Positions 26,927-37,248 are shown, numbered from the stretch's first letter. The stretch: DNA of 64,000 nucleotides from Pseudolysobacter antarcticus (GCF_004168365.1 NZ_CP035704.1:1364001-1428000), one strand, 5' to 3'. The notes: generated from the letters alone by a model not told the origin. Numbers and translations: made by a program.

Positions 26927-29842
26927 TCATTCGCGCCGCTTGATCCAGCGCGCAAGTACGACGAGCAGCTGATCCGGATCGATGGGCTTGGCGACGAAAT
27001 CGTCCATGCCCGCATCGAGGCAGCGCTGGAGGTTGTCCTGCATTGCGTTGGCCGTCATGGCGATGATCGGCAGTTCCGCAGACACCGAACTGCGGATTTG
27101 CCGAGTAGCCGTCAACCCATCCATCGTCGGCATCTGCATGTCCATCAACACGGCATCGTAATGGCTGGCCATGACCATGCGTACGGCGGCCTCGCCGTCG
27201 TCGGCAATGTCCACGACCAGACCAGCGTCGCCAAGGATCGCTCTCGCGACCTCTTGATTGAACTCGTTATCCTCGGCCACCAGCACCCTCGCTCCGTGAA
27301 GGGCCTTGATCGATTCCGCGTTTCCTATGCCTGCGGCATCGGCCAATCCGAGCATGCTTACCAGCCTGTCGAACAAGGTCGAGGAGTCAAACGGCCGGTC
27401 GATGGTTGGGTAGCCGCTGCGCTCAGCTTGCTTCTTGAGGTCCTGCCGCTCCGCCGAATTGACCAAGACGATCCGTTGTTTTAGAGCGCTGGAAAGCGTC
27501 TTGATTTGCGCGGCCACGGCGAATCCAGCGGATCCGAACGTCTCGATATCGAGCAGTACGATGTCGAATGATCGGCCGGAACTGATCGATTCACGGAGGA
27601 TCGTGATGGTGTCCTCGGCATCCGTGGCGCTGACGACGGTAAACCGCATACCGGTGAGCAAGGCTGACAGGTTGGCGCTCTCGGCACCCGTGCCAGCAGC
27701 GACGAGAAACCTCCGGCCATACAAGTCGGGCGCCAACTGCACGGCGCGACGCTGCAGCCCGTCGATGCCGACAGGTGCCGTAAACCAGAACGTGCTGCCG
27801 ACACCCAAGCGGCTGTCGACACCCATTTCGCCGCCCATCAGGCGGACGAGGTTGCGGCAAATGGCCAACCCCAGTCCGGTGCCTCCATATCGGCGCGTGA
27901 TCGAACTGTCGCCCTGCTGGAAGGCGTCGAACACGTTGTCGATCTGGTCTGCGGTGAGCCCGATGCCGGTATCCCGCACGCAGAAGCGCAGCACCGCATC
28001 GTGCAACGTACGCGAATCCACGCTGACGGAAATCGTGATCTCACCACGTTCGGTGAACTTGACCGCGTTGGTCGCATAGTTGATCAGCACTTGTCCCAGC
28101 CGCAGCTGGTCGCCGACCAGCTCGGCGGGGACATCCGCCGCGACCTCGACCGAGAACCGCAGTCCCTTGACGGCCGCTCTGTCGGCAGTGACATTGGCCG
28201 CATTGTCCAGCAGTTCCGCCAGGGCGAAGTGTGCTGTCTCAATGGTCAGCCGGCCCGCTTCGATCTTGGAGATGTCGAGTACATCGTTGATGACGGCCAA
28301 CAGGTGCTGACCGGCGCGCTGGATCTTCTCCAGGTAGCTGCGGCGTTCTGATTCCGTCCTTTCCTTCAAGGCCAGATGCGACATGCCCAGGATCGCATTC
28401 AGCGGCGTACGGATCTCATGGCTCATTGTGGCGAGGAAGGCGCTCTTGGCCTGATTGGCCGCCTCGGCCGCGGCCCGCGCTTCCTCCAGTTCGCGTTTTG
28501 CCTCGATGATTTCGGTGATGTCCTGGACAACGCCGTACATTTCCCGGCATGGACGCTTGGGGTCATTCACGACGATCCCCATGGCGTGCATCCAGGCGAT
28601 CTTGCCGTCGACCGGGCGCAGGAATGGATAGACCGCGTCGTAGAAGGGGAGCTCACCGGAGCAGGTCTTCGTGAACTTCTCGCTGACCTGGGCGGCGATG
28701 ACCGGGTCGGCACTCTCCATATGGCAGTACCATTCTTCCATGAGGTTGTAGCGCCAGTCGCCCGGCTTGGCCGGCACACCGTAGATGGCGGCCGCGCGGT
28801 CCGAGTTGGTGTAGAAACCGGAGTCGTCCAACGGCACGAACCAGTAGCCGGTACGGGTCAGGTCCATCGCCTGTTCGTTGAACAGGTTCACGCGCTGCAA
28901 CTGGGCGGTGCGCTCGGCCACGAGCTCCTCCAGATGATCACGGTGGCGCCGCAATTCTGCTTCGGCAAGCTTGCGCTCGGTGATGTCGTAAGAGGCGCCG
29001 ACCATGCGCATGGGCCTGCCGTCGGCGTCTCGAGTCGTCTGTCCGTACGCCATGATGTGATGCTCAGTACCATCGGGCCACCGGATGCGATATTCCTCGT
29101 AGTATTCGGGCCCGCCATGCATCGCGGTCTGCAAGGCCGCCTCCACGCGCGGCAGGTCTTGCGGATGCACCGCTTCGGACCATCCGGTGACGAAGCCGTT
29201 GAAGTCCTCTTGCTCAATGCCGTACATCCGGCACATGGCGTCGTCCCAGACTACTTCGTTGGTGACCAGATCCCAGTCAAATATGCCAGTGTTGGCGGAC
29301 GCGACGGCGAGCTGCAGGCGAGTGGACATCGCACGCAAGGCTTCGTCCGCTCCCTTGCGCTCGGTGATGTCATTGAAGGCGACAATGGTCAGGTCACCGT
29401 CACGCGTCCCCGAGATTTCCACCGTGATGACCCGGCCATCCTTGCAGGTGATGTCGAATTCGTCGCGCCTGATGCCATCGGCTCCCTCGCCTTCGACGGC
29501 GGCCCAGCGCTTGATCATTTCCCTGCGGTAGTCGGGGTCGGGATAAGCAAGAGCGTTCCACTTGTCCATCGTATCGATTTCTTCGGGTGCATAGCCGAAC
29601 ATGGCCAGAGCCCTGCGATTCCAGAACTCGATTTCGCGACGCTGGTTGTGCCAGGCGAGGGGCAGAGGCAATGCGTCCAGCGCTTGGCGCAGTTCGTCCT
29701 TGCCGGCGCGAATCGCGGCGAAGGAATCCAGCTGCTGCTGCTGCGGCATGCGGGTGAAGGCGCCCCGCATGGACAGCAACGCGACGACGAGCAATATGAG
29801 CGGCACCGCAATTACGAGGACGACGGTGATCGCGTCGGTCAC
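26927..29842 (-). CDS. Hybrid sensor histidine kinase with three PAS domains
   Basis: 971 residues from a GTG. One N-terminal membrane helix (about 6-28) has no periplasmic domain. Three PAS/PAC units follow (about 45-165, 170-292, 318-445); PAS sensors bind heme, flavin or ligands, but none is assigned. HisKA has ATMSHEIRTPLNAILG (His475). HATPase_c has NAVKFTERG, DTGIGL and GGTGLGLAI. A receiver-like domain at 710-832 retains Asp765 but lacks the acidic pair (VAAGTG) and is probably inactive. The C-terminal receiver (850-968) has EDN and Asp901, with Lys952 in AKPID. It should pass phosphate to the HPt protein next to it. Confidence 0.93.
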   Translation of the reverse strand: MTDAITVVLVIAVPLILLVVALLSMRGAFTRMPQQQQLDSFAAIRAGKDELRQALDALPLPLAWHNQRREIEFWNRRALAMFGYAPEEIDTMDKWNALAYPDPDYRREMIKRWAAVEGEGADGIRRDEFDITCKDGRVITVEISGTRDGDLTIVAFNDITERKGADEALRAMSTRLQLAVASANTGIFDWDLVTNEVVWDDAMCRMYGIEQEDFNGFVTGWSEAVHPQDLPRVEAALQTAMHGGPEYYEEYRIRWPDGTEHHIMAYGQTTRDADGRPMRMVGASYDITERKLAEAELRRHRDHLEELVAERTAQLQRVNLFNEQAMDLTRTGYWFVPLDDSGFYTNSDRAAAIYGVPAKPGDWRYNLMEEWYCHMESADPVIAAQVSEKFTKTCSGELPFYDAVYPFLRPVDGKIAWMHAMGIVVNDPKRPCREMYGVVQDITEIIEAKRELEEARAAAEAANQAKSAFLATMSHEIRTPLNAILGMSHLALKERTESERRSYLEKIQRAGQHLLAVINDVLDISKIEAGRLTIETAHFALAELLDNAANVTADRAAVKGLRFSVEVAADVPAELVGDQLRLGQVLINYATNAVKFTERGEITISVSVDSRTLHDAVLRFCVRDTGIGLTADQIDNVFDAFQQGDSSITRRYGGTGLGLAICRNLVRLMGGEMGVDSRLGVGSTFWFTAPVGIDGLQRRAVQLAPDLYGRRFLVAAGTGAESANLSALLTGMRFTVVSATDAEDTITILRESISSGRSFDIVLLDIETFGSAGFAVAAQIKTLSSALKQRIVLVNSAERQDLKKQAERSGYPTIDRPFDSSTLFDRLVSMLGLADAAGIGNAESIKALHGARVLVAEDNEFNQEVARAILGDAGLVVDIADDGEAAVRMVMASHYDAVLMDMQMPTMDGLTATRQIRSSVSAELPIIAMTANAMQDNLQRCLDAGMDDFVAKPIDPDQLLVVLARWIKRRE

Positions 29843-30384
29843 CTTACTGTGCCCACCTGGATTGCGCCAAGGAAGGAGGATGACCCGCAGCGAGTTGTCG
29901 TGAATCTTTCTGCTCGGTTATGCAGAGGGCAGCAGCGGCATCCGTGGCGCGTTCAAACGCCCGGTGCATTCCACCCGCTCGGAATGTGTCGCTCATAGCC
30001 GTGCCAGACCCCTTTAAGCAAGACATTTGATCAGTTCAGATTACGCCAGCATTCGAGAAGGAATACCTCTTTAGCCGGGCGATTTCAAGTCCACGCGTGA
30101 CCTGATCAGTGAATCGTCCAAGCGCTGGCCTCGGCAAGGCGCCCCAATCCGATTTCATGGCGTTGGCGTCCAGTGCGGCCATGGTGTCACGCGATGAGCG
30201 CGGACGGTGTGCAGCCGATCGAGTCGGTGGGATTTCGAAGAGGGACGAGGATTCTTCTGCGGATTGAAGTTTCAGGCGCCGACATCTCTGATATTTGCAT
30301 AGCTATGAAGACCATTTGGTATTTCGCAAGCCTTGCGATTTTCACAGTGCAAGCAAACGTCAATCAGAAATGCACCGCGTGGTA
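29843..30384. other. 542-bp gap upstream of the hybrid kinase
   Basis: No gene with a plausible product was found. Frames such as 30173-30385 on the plus strand have no ribosome binding site. It must contain the promoter of the kinase-HPt-EAL operon. Its right edge is the end of the multicopper oxidase repeat. Confidence 0.55.
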
Positions 30385-30700
30385 AATTTTTTCTGACAGT
30401 CAGGTCGTGCCTGCAATCGGCGCGGCAATCACATTAAACGGCCGCATCATTTCATTGTCCTCGTGTTCGAGGATATGGCAGTGCCAGACATAACGTCCGG
30501 TATAGCCTTCGAATTTCGCGATGATGCGCGTAACCATTCCCGGGTCAGCGCGCACGGTATCTTTCCAGCCGGCTTCGTTGGCTTCGGGCGGGATCGCCGC
30601 GCCGGTGTAGCGCATGATTTTTTTGGTTTGATAGAGAAACGTATCGAAACGGCGCCGATCCAGAATCTGGAAGCGCACGAGATGCAGATGCATCGCGTGC
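30385..30700. repeat. Intact copy of a roughly 300-bp direct repeat (oxidase 3' end)
   Basis: This stretch and 24551-24853 are homologous and in the same orientation. Homology starts just past the oxidase stop (around TCAGGTCGTGCC) and ends near the segment ATGCAGATGCATCGCG. The two copies enclose 24854-30384, which holds the phosphorelay genes. I judge identity to be roughly 80% by eye. Confidence 0.75.
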
Positions 30701-32016
30701 GAGTCGTCGGTGAGGTTGATCATGTTCCAGGTTTCGATCGTGTCGATGACTGGATCTTCGGTCACGGGCATGCACCAGTGTTTGCTGTTGAGCGATAGCG
30801 ATACGGGATCGCTGACCAGATCGTCGACTTCTTCGAGCGTCAGATCGCGGGTTTTTACCGAGGCGGATTCCAGCAGCTTCGGTACGGCACGCAGCGCTGC
30901 CGGCAATACGCTCGTATCTTTTACCGCGGCCTTGCTCACGCGGAATTGCAGCAGCGGCAGCACATCGTTTTTCAGCACGATCTGTGTGCCGGCGTTGCTG
31001 GAAAAATCTATGATGATGTCAGCGCGTTCGCCGGGCGCTAGCGATAATAATTTCAGAGTTACCGGCGCTGGCAACAAGCCCTGATCGCAACCGATTTGCT
31101 GAAACGGCTGGCCATTATCGAGCGACAAATGGAAATAACGTGCGTTGGCGCAATTCACCACGCGCAATCGATATTTTCGCGGCTCCACGTTGTGATACGG
31201 AAACAGTTTGCCGTTGACCAAGGTGGCATTGGCGAATAGCTCAGGAATCCATGGTGACTTTGCATTTGCCGACACCGGGTAATGCAACTGTCCGTTTTGA
31301 TCGAACAAACGATCGCACAGCAACAGCGGAATTTCGTACTGATCGCGCGGTAGGTTCAGTGCGTCTTCGACCGCATCGCGAATCAAAAACGCACCGAACA
31401 ATCCCGCGTATACATTCAAACGATTGATGCCAAGCGCATGATCGTGATACCACAGCGCAGTGGCGTCCTGCCCGTTCGGATAGTGATACAACGCGGACTT
31501 GCCCGGCGTGAACCACAGCTCGGGATAACCATCGCTCTCGGGCGGTACGCGCGCGCCGTGCACATGCGCCACCGTGCGCACTTCTGGCAGCTCGGCTTCG
31601 GCGCCGTGGATGCTGTGATCGATCGGCAAGAAGTGCTGTTGCGGAAGATTGTTGATCCAGTCCACCAGCAGGCCTTCACCGCTGCGTGTTTCGATGGTCG
31701 GGCCGGGCATGCTGCCGGCGTAACCCCAGCAGTGTGTGGGTTTCAGGTCGCGATGCACTTGGGTTTCGAGCGCGCGCATTTCCATGCGGTAATACGGAAT
31801 CTGCAACGCGGCATTGGTCGGACTCGCGCGTAGTCCCGCATTGCGTGCGATAGCAGGAATTGGCAGCGGATCGACGAATGGTTTCAGGTTTTTCGGATCG
31901 AGCACCGCCACTTCGCGAGCCGTGCGCGGCAATCCTGCGCGGCCGACGCTGCCGAAAGCCAATGCGCTGGCGACGAGACTGCTGGTTTGGAGAAATCGGC
32001 GTCGCGTGATGATCAT
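30400..32016 (-). CDS. Multicopper oxidase, CotA/bilirubin oxidase-like
   Basis: 538 residues with a Tat-type signal (TRRRFLQTSSLVASALAF). Copper-ligand motifs are in order: HVHG, WYHDHALGIN, then HAMHLHLVRFQIL and WHCHILEHEDNEMM (the C-terminal T1/T2/T3 cluster). The segment GARVPPESDGYPELWFTPG and the tripartite cupredoxin layout match the CotA-like laccase group. It should oxidise phenols, bilirubin or metal ions with reduction of O2 to water in the periplasm. There is no downstream partner; a decayed 3' copy lies at 24551. Confidence 0.92.
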   Translation of the reverse strand: MIITRRRFLQTSSLVASALAFGSVGRAGLPRTAREVAVLDPKNLKPFVDPLPIPAIARNAGLRASPTNAALQIPYYRMEMRALETQVHRDLKPTHCWGYAGSMPGPTIETRSGEGLLVDWINNLPQQHFLPIDHSIHGAEAELPEVRTVAHVHGARVPPESDGYPELWFTPGKSALYHYPNGQDATALWYHDHALGINRLNVYAGLFGAFLIRDAVEDALNLPRDQYEIPLLLCDRLFDQNGQLHYPVSANAKSPWIPELFANATLVNGKLFPYHNVEPRKYRLRVVNCANARYFHLSLDNGQPFQQIGCDQGLLPAPVTLKLLSLAPGERADIIIDFSSNAGTQIVLKNDVLPLLQFRVSKAAVKDTSVLPAALRAVPKLLESASVKTRDLTLEEVDDLVSDPVSLSLNSKHWCMPVTEDPVIDTIETWNMINLTDDSHAMHLHLVRFQILDRRRFDTFLYQTKKIMRYTGAAIPPEANEAGWKDTVRADPGMVTRIIAKFEGYTGRYVWHCHILEHEDNEMMRPFNVIAAPIAGTT

Positions 32017-32085
32017 CTAGTCGAGTTTTCCCATGGCAAAGTGGTACTTGTAAGCGTTGAGTATCGCTTCTGCCAAAATGCAAAA

Positions 32086-32110
32086 AGGAGCATGCGCGAT
32101 GCATGCTCCT
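32086..32110 (-). terminator. Terminator of the phosphoesterase gene
   Basis: AGGAGCATGC (32086-32095) pairs perfectly with GCATGCTCCT (32101-32110). On the minus strand TTTTTGC follows. It lies between the phosphoesterase gene, which ends at 32205, and the oxidase gene, which starts at 32016 on the same strand. Confidence 0.8.
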
Positions 32111-32204
32111 GGTGCGTAATGATTGAGCGCGATTATTCGCTGTAGCTGGCCGTCACGCGGCGCCGAAACTCACAAGGCCGCCGCGTGATGATTTGCTATC
32201 GCGC

Positions 32205-33863
32205 TTATTGGGCCACAGCCACCGGCTTGCCGATATTCTGCAAAATACGCGGCGGCTGACCGTTAATATCGAGGAACAGTTTCGGATTCGGTGTGGTCTT
32301 GCTGAAGTCCAGCATGTTGTCGATCGGATTGGCGATGCTGTCGAACGAGCCTTGACCGAGGCGCTGGCCAGCGAGCCAGTTGTCCTCGACAAAACGCAGG
32401 ATGGAGGTCTGGTCGGTAACGGTGTGATCGACGTAATTGCTCTTCGACCACGGCGAGATCACCAGCAGCGGCAGGCGCGGACCGTAGCCGCAACGTCCCT
32501 GCGCATGTGTCACGCCGCTCAATACGCCGGGCAGGGCGGTAAGGCCATTGCCGCACGCATTCACGCCGGTCAGGGCATCATCCAGACCGCTGGACTGATT
32601 CACGATCGGCGGCATCTGGTGGTCGTACCAGCCATCCGAATCGTCATACGCGATCACCACGAGCGTGTCGCGCCATTCCGGCAACGATTGCAGATAGTTC
32701 AGCACATGCACGACAAACTGTTGCTCGTCGATCGGGTCGGAATAACCGGCGTGACCATCCTGATAACCGGGTGCCTTCAGATAACTCACAGCAGGCAGGT
32801 TGCTCGCACCGGCGGCGACAAAAAAATCATTGATGTCGTACTGGTGATTGGCGGCGTCGCCAGCATGGCCGATCGTATTTTGCGAAGTCGGCCGCGCATG
32901 CGTCGGGTTGGCGGTCGAGGCGTAATACTGGAACGGCTGATGATGCGGGATATAGTCTTTTTTCTTGACGTTGGTCACCACTGATGTCGTGCTGCGATTG
33001 CAGCCCGTGGTGCCATTGCTGTTGGTTACACCGAGGTCGAATCCGCCCGAGAAAAAGCCCCAGGTCACGCCCGCGGCATTCAAGGCGTCACCGATATTCT
33101 TGCCGCCCATCGTCACTTGATTGGCCGTCGGCGGAGAACAGACATCGCCGATCGGATCGGGATCGGCGATCACGGTCAGGCCTCCGTGACCGTCATCGGT
33201 TTCATCGCCGGTGCCGTTGAGATTGGCGATCACGCCATTGGTCTGGCCGGAAATCAGATTCAACGCACCCGGTGTAGAGGGGCCGAAGCCGGTGTTGTAG
33301 GAATTGTCGCTCATCGCGAAATACTGCGCGTAATTCCACAGCGCAGTGACGGTATTACCGTCGTAATAACCCATCACCAAGCCGCTGGTGGTGAATATTG
33401 CCGGCGAGTTGGCCGGGGCCGGTGCGCCCGAAGCGGTGCCGCCCGCGCCCGTGAAAGCCGGATACAAATCGACCATGCCGAAATGCAGCGCCTGTTGCTC
33501 CGGCGTGTAATCGTGATCCTGATCGGCGGTCGATGCCTGTGCCGGCGAAAGACGGAACGGATTGGCTGCACCCTCGGCGTTGGCCGTGTTCAGTGCGGTC
33601 GGATTATTGGTCAGCAGAGTGCCGCTGAGGCCGTTGACCGTCGGGGTATTGCTGAGCGTGTAGAACGGCGGTTCGCCCGTCAGATTCGCCGCGTGCGGAT
33701 AGGTGCCGAAGTAATGATCGAAGGAAACGTTCTCCTGGAAGATCACGACGATATGTTTGATCGGCGTGCTCGTCGGTGTGGACTGCGCCGTGTCGGCCAG
33801 TGCGCCGATCTGGAACAAACTGCCGATCGCCAGTGCAATCGATACCGCTAATTTCTTACGCAT
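32205..33863 (-). CDS. Secreted phosphoesterase (acid phosphatase or phospholipase C family)
   Basis: 552 residues from the ATG at 33863; the start follows the signal peptide MRKKLAVSIALAIGSLF. It has the PF04185 hallmark HIVVIFQENVSFDHYFGTYP near the mature N-terminus, and the metal-site segments TGFGPSTPGALNLISG, DDSDGWYDHQMPP and GYGPRLPLLVISPWSK. These residues make the alkaline-phosphatase-like active site. The family includes AcpA-type acid phosphatases and non-hemolytic phospholipases C; sequence alone does not decide. Phosphate scavenging would suit the phosphate genes nearby. Confidence 0.88.
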   Translation of the reverse strand: MRKKLAVSIALAIGSLFQIGALADTAQSTPTSTPIKHIVVIFQENVSFDHYFGTYPHAANLTGEPPFYTLSNTPTVNGLSGTLLTNNPTALNTANAEGAANPFRLSPAQASTADQDHDYTPEQQALHFGMVDLYPAFTGAGGTASGAPAPANSPAIFTTSGLVMGYYDGNTVTALWNYAQYFAMSDNSYNTGFGPSTPGALNLISGQTNGVIANLNGTGDETDDGHGGLTVIADPDPIGDVCSPPTANQVTMGGKNIGDALNAAGVTWGFFSGGFDLGVTNSNGTTGCNRSTTSVVTNVKKKDYIPHHQPFQYYASTANPTHARPTSQNTIGHAGDAANHQYDINDFFVAAGASNLPAVSYLKAPGYQDGHAGYSDPIDEQQFVVHVLNYLQSLPEWRDTLVVIAYDDSDGWYDHQMPPIVNQSSGLDDALTGVNACGNGLTALPGVLSGVTHAQGRCGYGPRLPLLVISPWSKSNYVDHTVTDQTSILRFVEDNWLAGQRLGQGSFDSIANPIDNMLDFSKTTPNPKLFLDINGQPPRILQNIGKPVAVAQ

Positions 33864-34055
33864 AAATACAACCCCGCGCGATGGAATAAAATGGCGAGTG
33901 CCGCGCACGACACTTCGCCTTCTAAACTAGACGCGGGATATTTCTGTAGCGTTAAACTGCGATTACATTAGTCGAGAAAATACTGAAGCAGAATTAATCC
34001 TGGCTGCGATATTTCTGGCCGAACGATATCGGGCGTTGTGCCGAACTCGTGCCGC

Positions 34056-34859
34056 TCAGCGCAGCGTGCGAGTCAACATCGGGGCAATCGTCTTGACGAT
34101 GGCGGCGGCGACGAAATGGTTGCCGGCGACGATATTTCCGGTTTCGGGAATGCCGTCGTTACCCGAAAAATCGCAGTAACGACCCGCGGCTTCGCGCACC
34201 AGCAGGCAACCGGCCGCCATGTCCCACGGCTTCAGGCCGATTTCGAAATAGCCGTCCATACGTCCGGCGGCAACATACGCCAGATCGAGCGCGGCGGAAC
34301 CGGTGCGGCGGATATCTTCGGCCTCGGCATCGATCAGCAACGCCCGCGTCATGTCGAGTTGTGCCGGCAGATGCTGGCGCTGGCGAAACGGAAAACCCGT
34401 GGCCAGCAACGCGCCGCCAAGCCCTTCGCGTTTGGTCACGCGAATACGCCGATCATTGAGATACGCACCGTCACCCTTGCTCGCGGTGAACAACTCATCG
34501 CGCAGCGGATCGTAGATCACCGCGTGCATCGGTTCGCCGTTTTCCAGCATCGCGATCGAGACACAGAAATGCGGAAAGCCGCGCAGATAATTATGCGTGC
34601 CGTCGAGCGGATCGATGACCCAGACAAATCGCGAGTCGCCACGCGCGCCGGATTCTTCAGCGAGCATCGCATGGCCCGGAAAAGCGCGCTTGAGTTCGCG
34701 TATGATTTCGGCTTCGGCGAGGCGATCCACTTCGGAGACATAGTCGTGGCGAGCTTTCTCTTCCACGGCGAGACCTTCCACGCGATTCAGATAACGCAGG
34801 ATGATGGTTCCTGCAGCGCGCGCGGCGCGTACCGCAACATTGACGGCGGGTCTGGACAT
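34056..34859 (-). CDS. suhB: Inositol-1-monophosphatase family protein
   Basis: 267 residues from the ATG at 34859, the same length as Escherichia coli SuhB. Metal-binding motifs are present: [26 protein letters not shown] and [18 protein letters not shown]. It cleaves inositol monophosphates; SuhB also joins ribosomal antitermination complexes. The gene is divergent from trmJ, as in many proteobacteria. Confidence 0.94.
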   Translation of the reverse strand: MSRPAVNVAVRAARAAGTIILRYLNRVEGLAVEEKARHDYVSEVDRLAEAEIIRELKRAFPGHAMLAEESGARGDSRFVWVIDPLDGTHNYLRGFPHFCVSIAMLENGEPMHAVIYDPLRDELFTASKGDGAYLNDRRIRVTKREGLGGALLATGFPFRQRQHLPAQLDMTRALLIDAEAEDIRRTGSAALDLAYVAAGRMDGYFEIGLKPWDMAAGCLLVREAAGRYCDFSGNDGIPETGNIVAGNHFVAAAIVKTIAPMLTRTLR

Positions 34860-34979
34860 TAAAAACTCCGGGTGGACAGGCTGGAAAAGAACAAGCTCGC
34901 AAGCAGTGTGTTTTGCTCGGCGGGGCGCAAGGGTAACAAATTCACCGGCTTGGGCCAAATTCCTGGCTGAACCGTAACC

Positions 34980-35768
34980 ATGCAAGCACACCAATCCATG
35001 ACCGAAAAAACCAGCCCCAGCCTCACTCGCAGCAATATTCGCTTTGTCCTCGTGCGCACTTCGCATCCGGGCAATATCGGCGCTGCCGCGCGCGCCATGC
35101 GCACGATGGGCTATGCGCGGCTGGTGCTGGTGGCGCCGTTGCATTACCCGCATGACGATGTCATCGCGCTGGCCGCGGGCGCGGACGACGTGCTCGAAAA
35201 TATCGTGGTGGTGCCGGATCTCGCGACCGCGATCGCCGATTGCCGCCTCGTACTCGGTTGCACCGCACGTCAGCGTGGCGTGCCGCTGCCAGAGCTATCG
35301 CCGCGTGATGGCGCCGAGCGATTGCATCAGGCGCCGCCGGACGATGAAGTCGCGCTGGTATTCGGCAACGAACGTTCGGGCCTCGAAAACGAAGAACTCA
35401 TGCGTTGCCATGCCGCCGTGCACATTCCGAGTGTGCCCGGTTTCAGCTCGCTGAATCTGGCGCAGGCGGTGCAGGTGCTGGCGTATGAGTTGCGTCTCGC
35501 GGCGTTGCACGGTGTGTCGTTATTGCCGCCGCCGTTGAAGTCCGATCCGCTCGCGACCGCCGCGGAAATGGAATATTTCTTTGGCCATCTCGCGCAGACT
35601 TTGATCGACATCGACTTCCACAAGGGCCGTGCTGCCACGACTATCGAACGCCGCCTGCGGCGCTTCTTTCAGCGTGCCGAACCGGAGCAGCGTGAGTTGC
35701 GTATCCTGCGTGGAATCTTCGACGATGCGCAGCGGATGGCGCGGTTGGCGGGCAGTAAAAAAGAGTAG
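34980..35768 (+). CDS. trmJ: tRNA (cytidine/uridine-2'-O-)-methyltransferase TrmJ
   Basis: 262 residues. A SPOUT knot is recognised by [37 protein letters not shown] and [22 protein letters not shown]; the last is the SAM-binding knot. TrmJ methylates the 2'-OH of position 32 of several tRNAs. The 80 residues after residue 165 form the family's C-terminal helical extension. It lies divergent from suhB with 120 bp between, a common pairing. Confidence 0.94.
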   Translation: MQAHQSMTEKTSPSLTRSNIRFVLVRTSHPGNIGAAARAMRTMGYARLVLVAPLHYPHDDVIALAAGADDVLENIVVVPDLATAIADCRLVLGCTARQRGVPLPELSPRDGAERLHQAPPDDEVALVFGNERSGLENEELMRCHAAVHIPSVPGFSSLNLAQAVQVLAYELRLAALHGVSLLPPPLKSDPLATAAEMEYFFGHLAQTLIDIDFHKGRAATTIERRLRRFFQRAEPEQRELRILRGIFDDAQRMARLAGSKKE

Positions 35769-35797
35769 GAGATTTTTGCCGAACTCAGAACCTGTTC

Positions 35798-37135
35798 TCA
35801 GTGCCGGCGTGACACAGAATCATCGTCATCGTGCGTGCCGGCGGCACCTTCGCGCGAGATCAAAATCTTGTCGATGCGCGCACCATCGAGGTCGACCACT
35901 TCGAACCGAAAACTGCGCCAGACAAACCATTCGCCGACATCGGGAATTCGGCCGAACTGCGCCATCATCATGCCGGCGGCGGTATGGAAATCGTGGTCTT
36001 CCTCGTTCGGCAACTGCGTGAGATGCAGCAACTCGCGCAAGTCGTCCGCGCCGAGACTGCCGTCGATCAGATAACTGCCATCATCACGTTGCACGATCGG
36101 CGCGGCGCGGGTATCGATCACCGGCGTGATCGATTTTCCGACCACGGCGGCGAGCAGATCGTTGATCGTGACGAGGCCGTCGATGTCGCCGTATTCGTCC
36201 ACGACCAGCGCCAGCGGCGTTTCGACGTCACGAAATTCTTCGAGCAGATCCATCGCACGCGCGGTCGCCGGCACGTACAGCGGTTTGCGCAAGGTGCGGA
36301 ACAAATCGATATTGGAACTGCCGAGCGTTTCCATCAGGCTTTTCAGTTCGAGCACGCCGACCACATCCTGCTCGCCACCGCGATATACCGGATAACGCGA
36401 GTAAGGCGTGTCGCGCATCACCGCTAAGTTCTCTGCCAGCGGTGCGGAAATATCAAGCCACGCGATGCGGTTGCGCGGCGTCATGAGGCTGTCGGCGCTG
36501 CGATCGCCGAGGCGCAAAACGCGATTCACCATATTGCGTTCGTCGTCGTCGATCACGCCCTGTTCGGCGCTTTCGGAAACCAGCAGACGGATCTCGTCTT
36601 CGGAAACTTCGCTGCCGCTGACTCGATGTTGACCGAGCAGACGCAGCAGCCAGCGTGTGGTAAAAATCAGGAAAAATGCGAACGGACGCGACAGCCACAC
36701 CAGTCCGCGCAATGGCAATGCAACCGCCATCGCAATCTTTTCCGGATTGGTCAGCGCGAGCCGTTTCGGCAGCAATTCGCCGAACAGCATATTGATCAGC
36801 ACGACGCCGGTAACGCTGGCCGACATCCCGATCGGCACCGTGTACGGCGCGATCGACGGAATGTTCATGCTTGCGAGCCAGCTCGAAATGGTCAAGCCAA
36901 TCCGCGCGCCCGAATACGCACCCATCACGCTCGCGATCAAGGTGATGAAAAGTTGCACCGTCGCTAGAAAACGCTCAGGCGTTTGCGCCAGAGCAAGCAC
37001 GATTTGCGCACGGCGACTCTCGCGTGCGAGTTGCTTGAGGCGGCTTTTGCGTGCGGTAAGAACCGCCATTTCCGATAATGCGAAGAATCCGCTGATCAGT
37101 GCAAGCACAAGGACAATAGCGATTTCGGTCAGCAT
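35798..37135 (-). CDS. CNNM/CorC-type membrane protein with CBS pair
   Basis: 445 residues from the ATG at 37135; a TTG just upstream is possible. A DUF21 (CNNM) membrane domain with four helices spans about 1-190 and has the typical start IAIVLVLALISGFFALSEMAVLTARKSRLKQLA-like region. Two CBS domains follow (about 210-330), with SLMTPRNRIAWLD and LALVVDEYGDIDGLVT. The C-terminal CorC_HlyC domain closes the protein (about 345-430). These proteins are linked to magnesium or cobalt efflux and are often annotated as hemolysin. The gene is transcribed in the same direction as phoU, 110 bp downstream of it. Confidence 0.92.
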   Translation of the reverse strand: MLTEIAIVLVLALISGFFALSEMAVLTARKSRLKQLARESRRAQIVLALAQTPERFLATVQLFITLIASVMGAYSGARIGLTISSWLASMNIPSIAPYTVPIGMSASVTGVVLINMLFGELLPKRLALTNPEKIAMAVALPLRGLVWLSRPFAFFLIFTTRWLLRLLGQHRVSGSEVSEDEIRLLVSESAEQGVIDDDERNMVNRVLRLGDRSADSLMTPRNRIAWLDISAPLAENLAVMRDTPYSRYPVYRGGEQDVVGVLELKSLMETLGSSNIDLFRTLRKPLYVPATARAMDLLEEFRDVETPLALVVDEYGDIDGLVTINDLLAAVVGKSITPVIDTRAAPIVQRDDGSYLIDGSLGADDLRELLHLTQLPNEEDHDFHTAAGMMMAQFGRIPDVGEWFVWRSFRFEVVDLDGARIDKILISREGAAGTHDDDDSVSRRH

Positions 37136-37248
37136 CAAGGGCGCATGGCAGTGGGGATGAAGCGAGTTTAGCAGCTAGGTCGGAAAATTCATTATTGCCG
37201 TTGTAGCGAGGCTCGTGATGCCGAATATTTCCCCGGGGTGGCGCGGCT

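Noticed and set aside
28376-29998. Plus-strand open frame of 540 codons opposite the hybrid kinase
   Set aside because: Antisense shadow of a GC-rich gene with complete kinase motifs.
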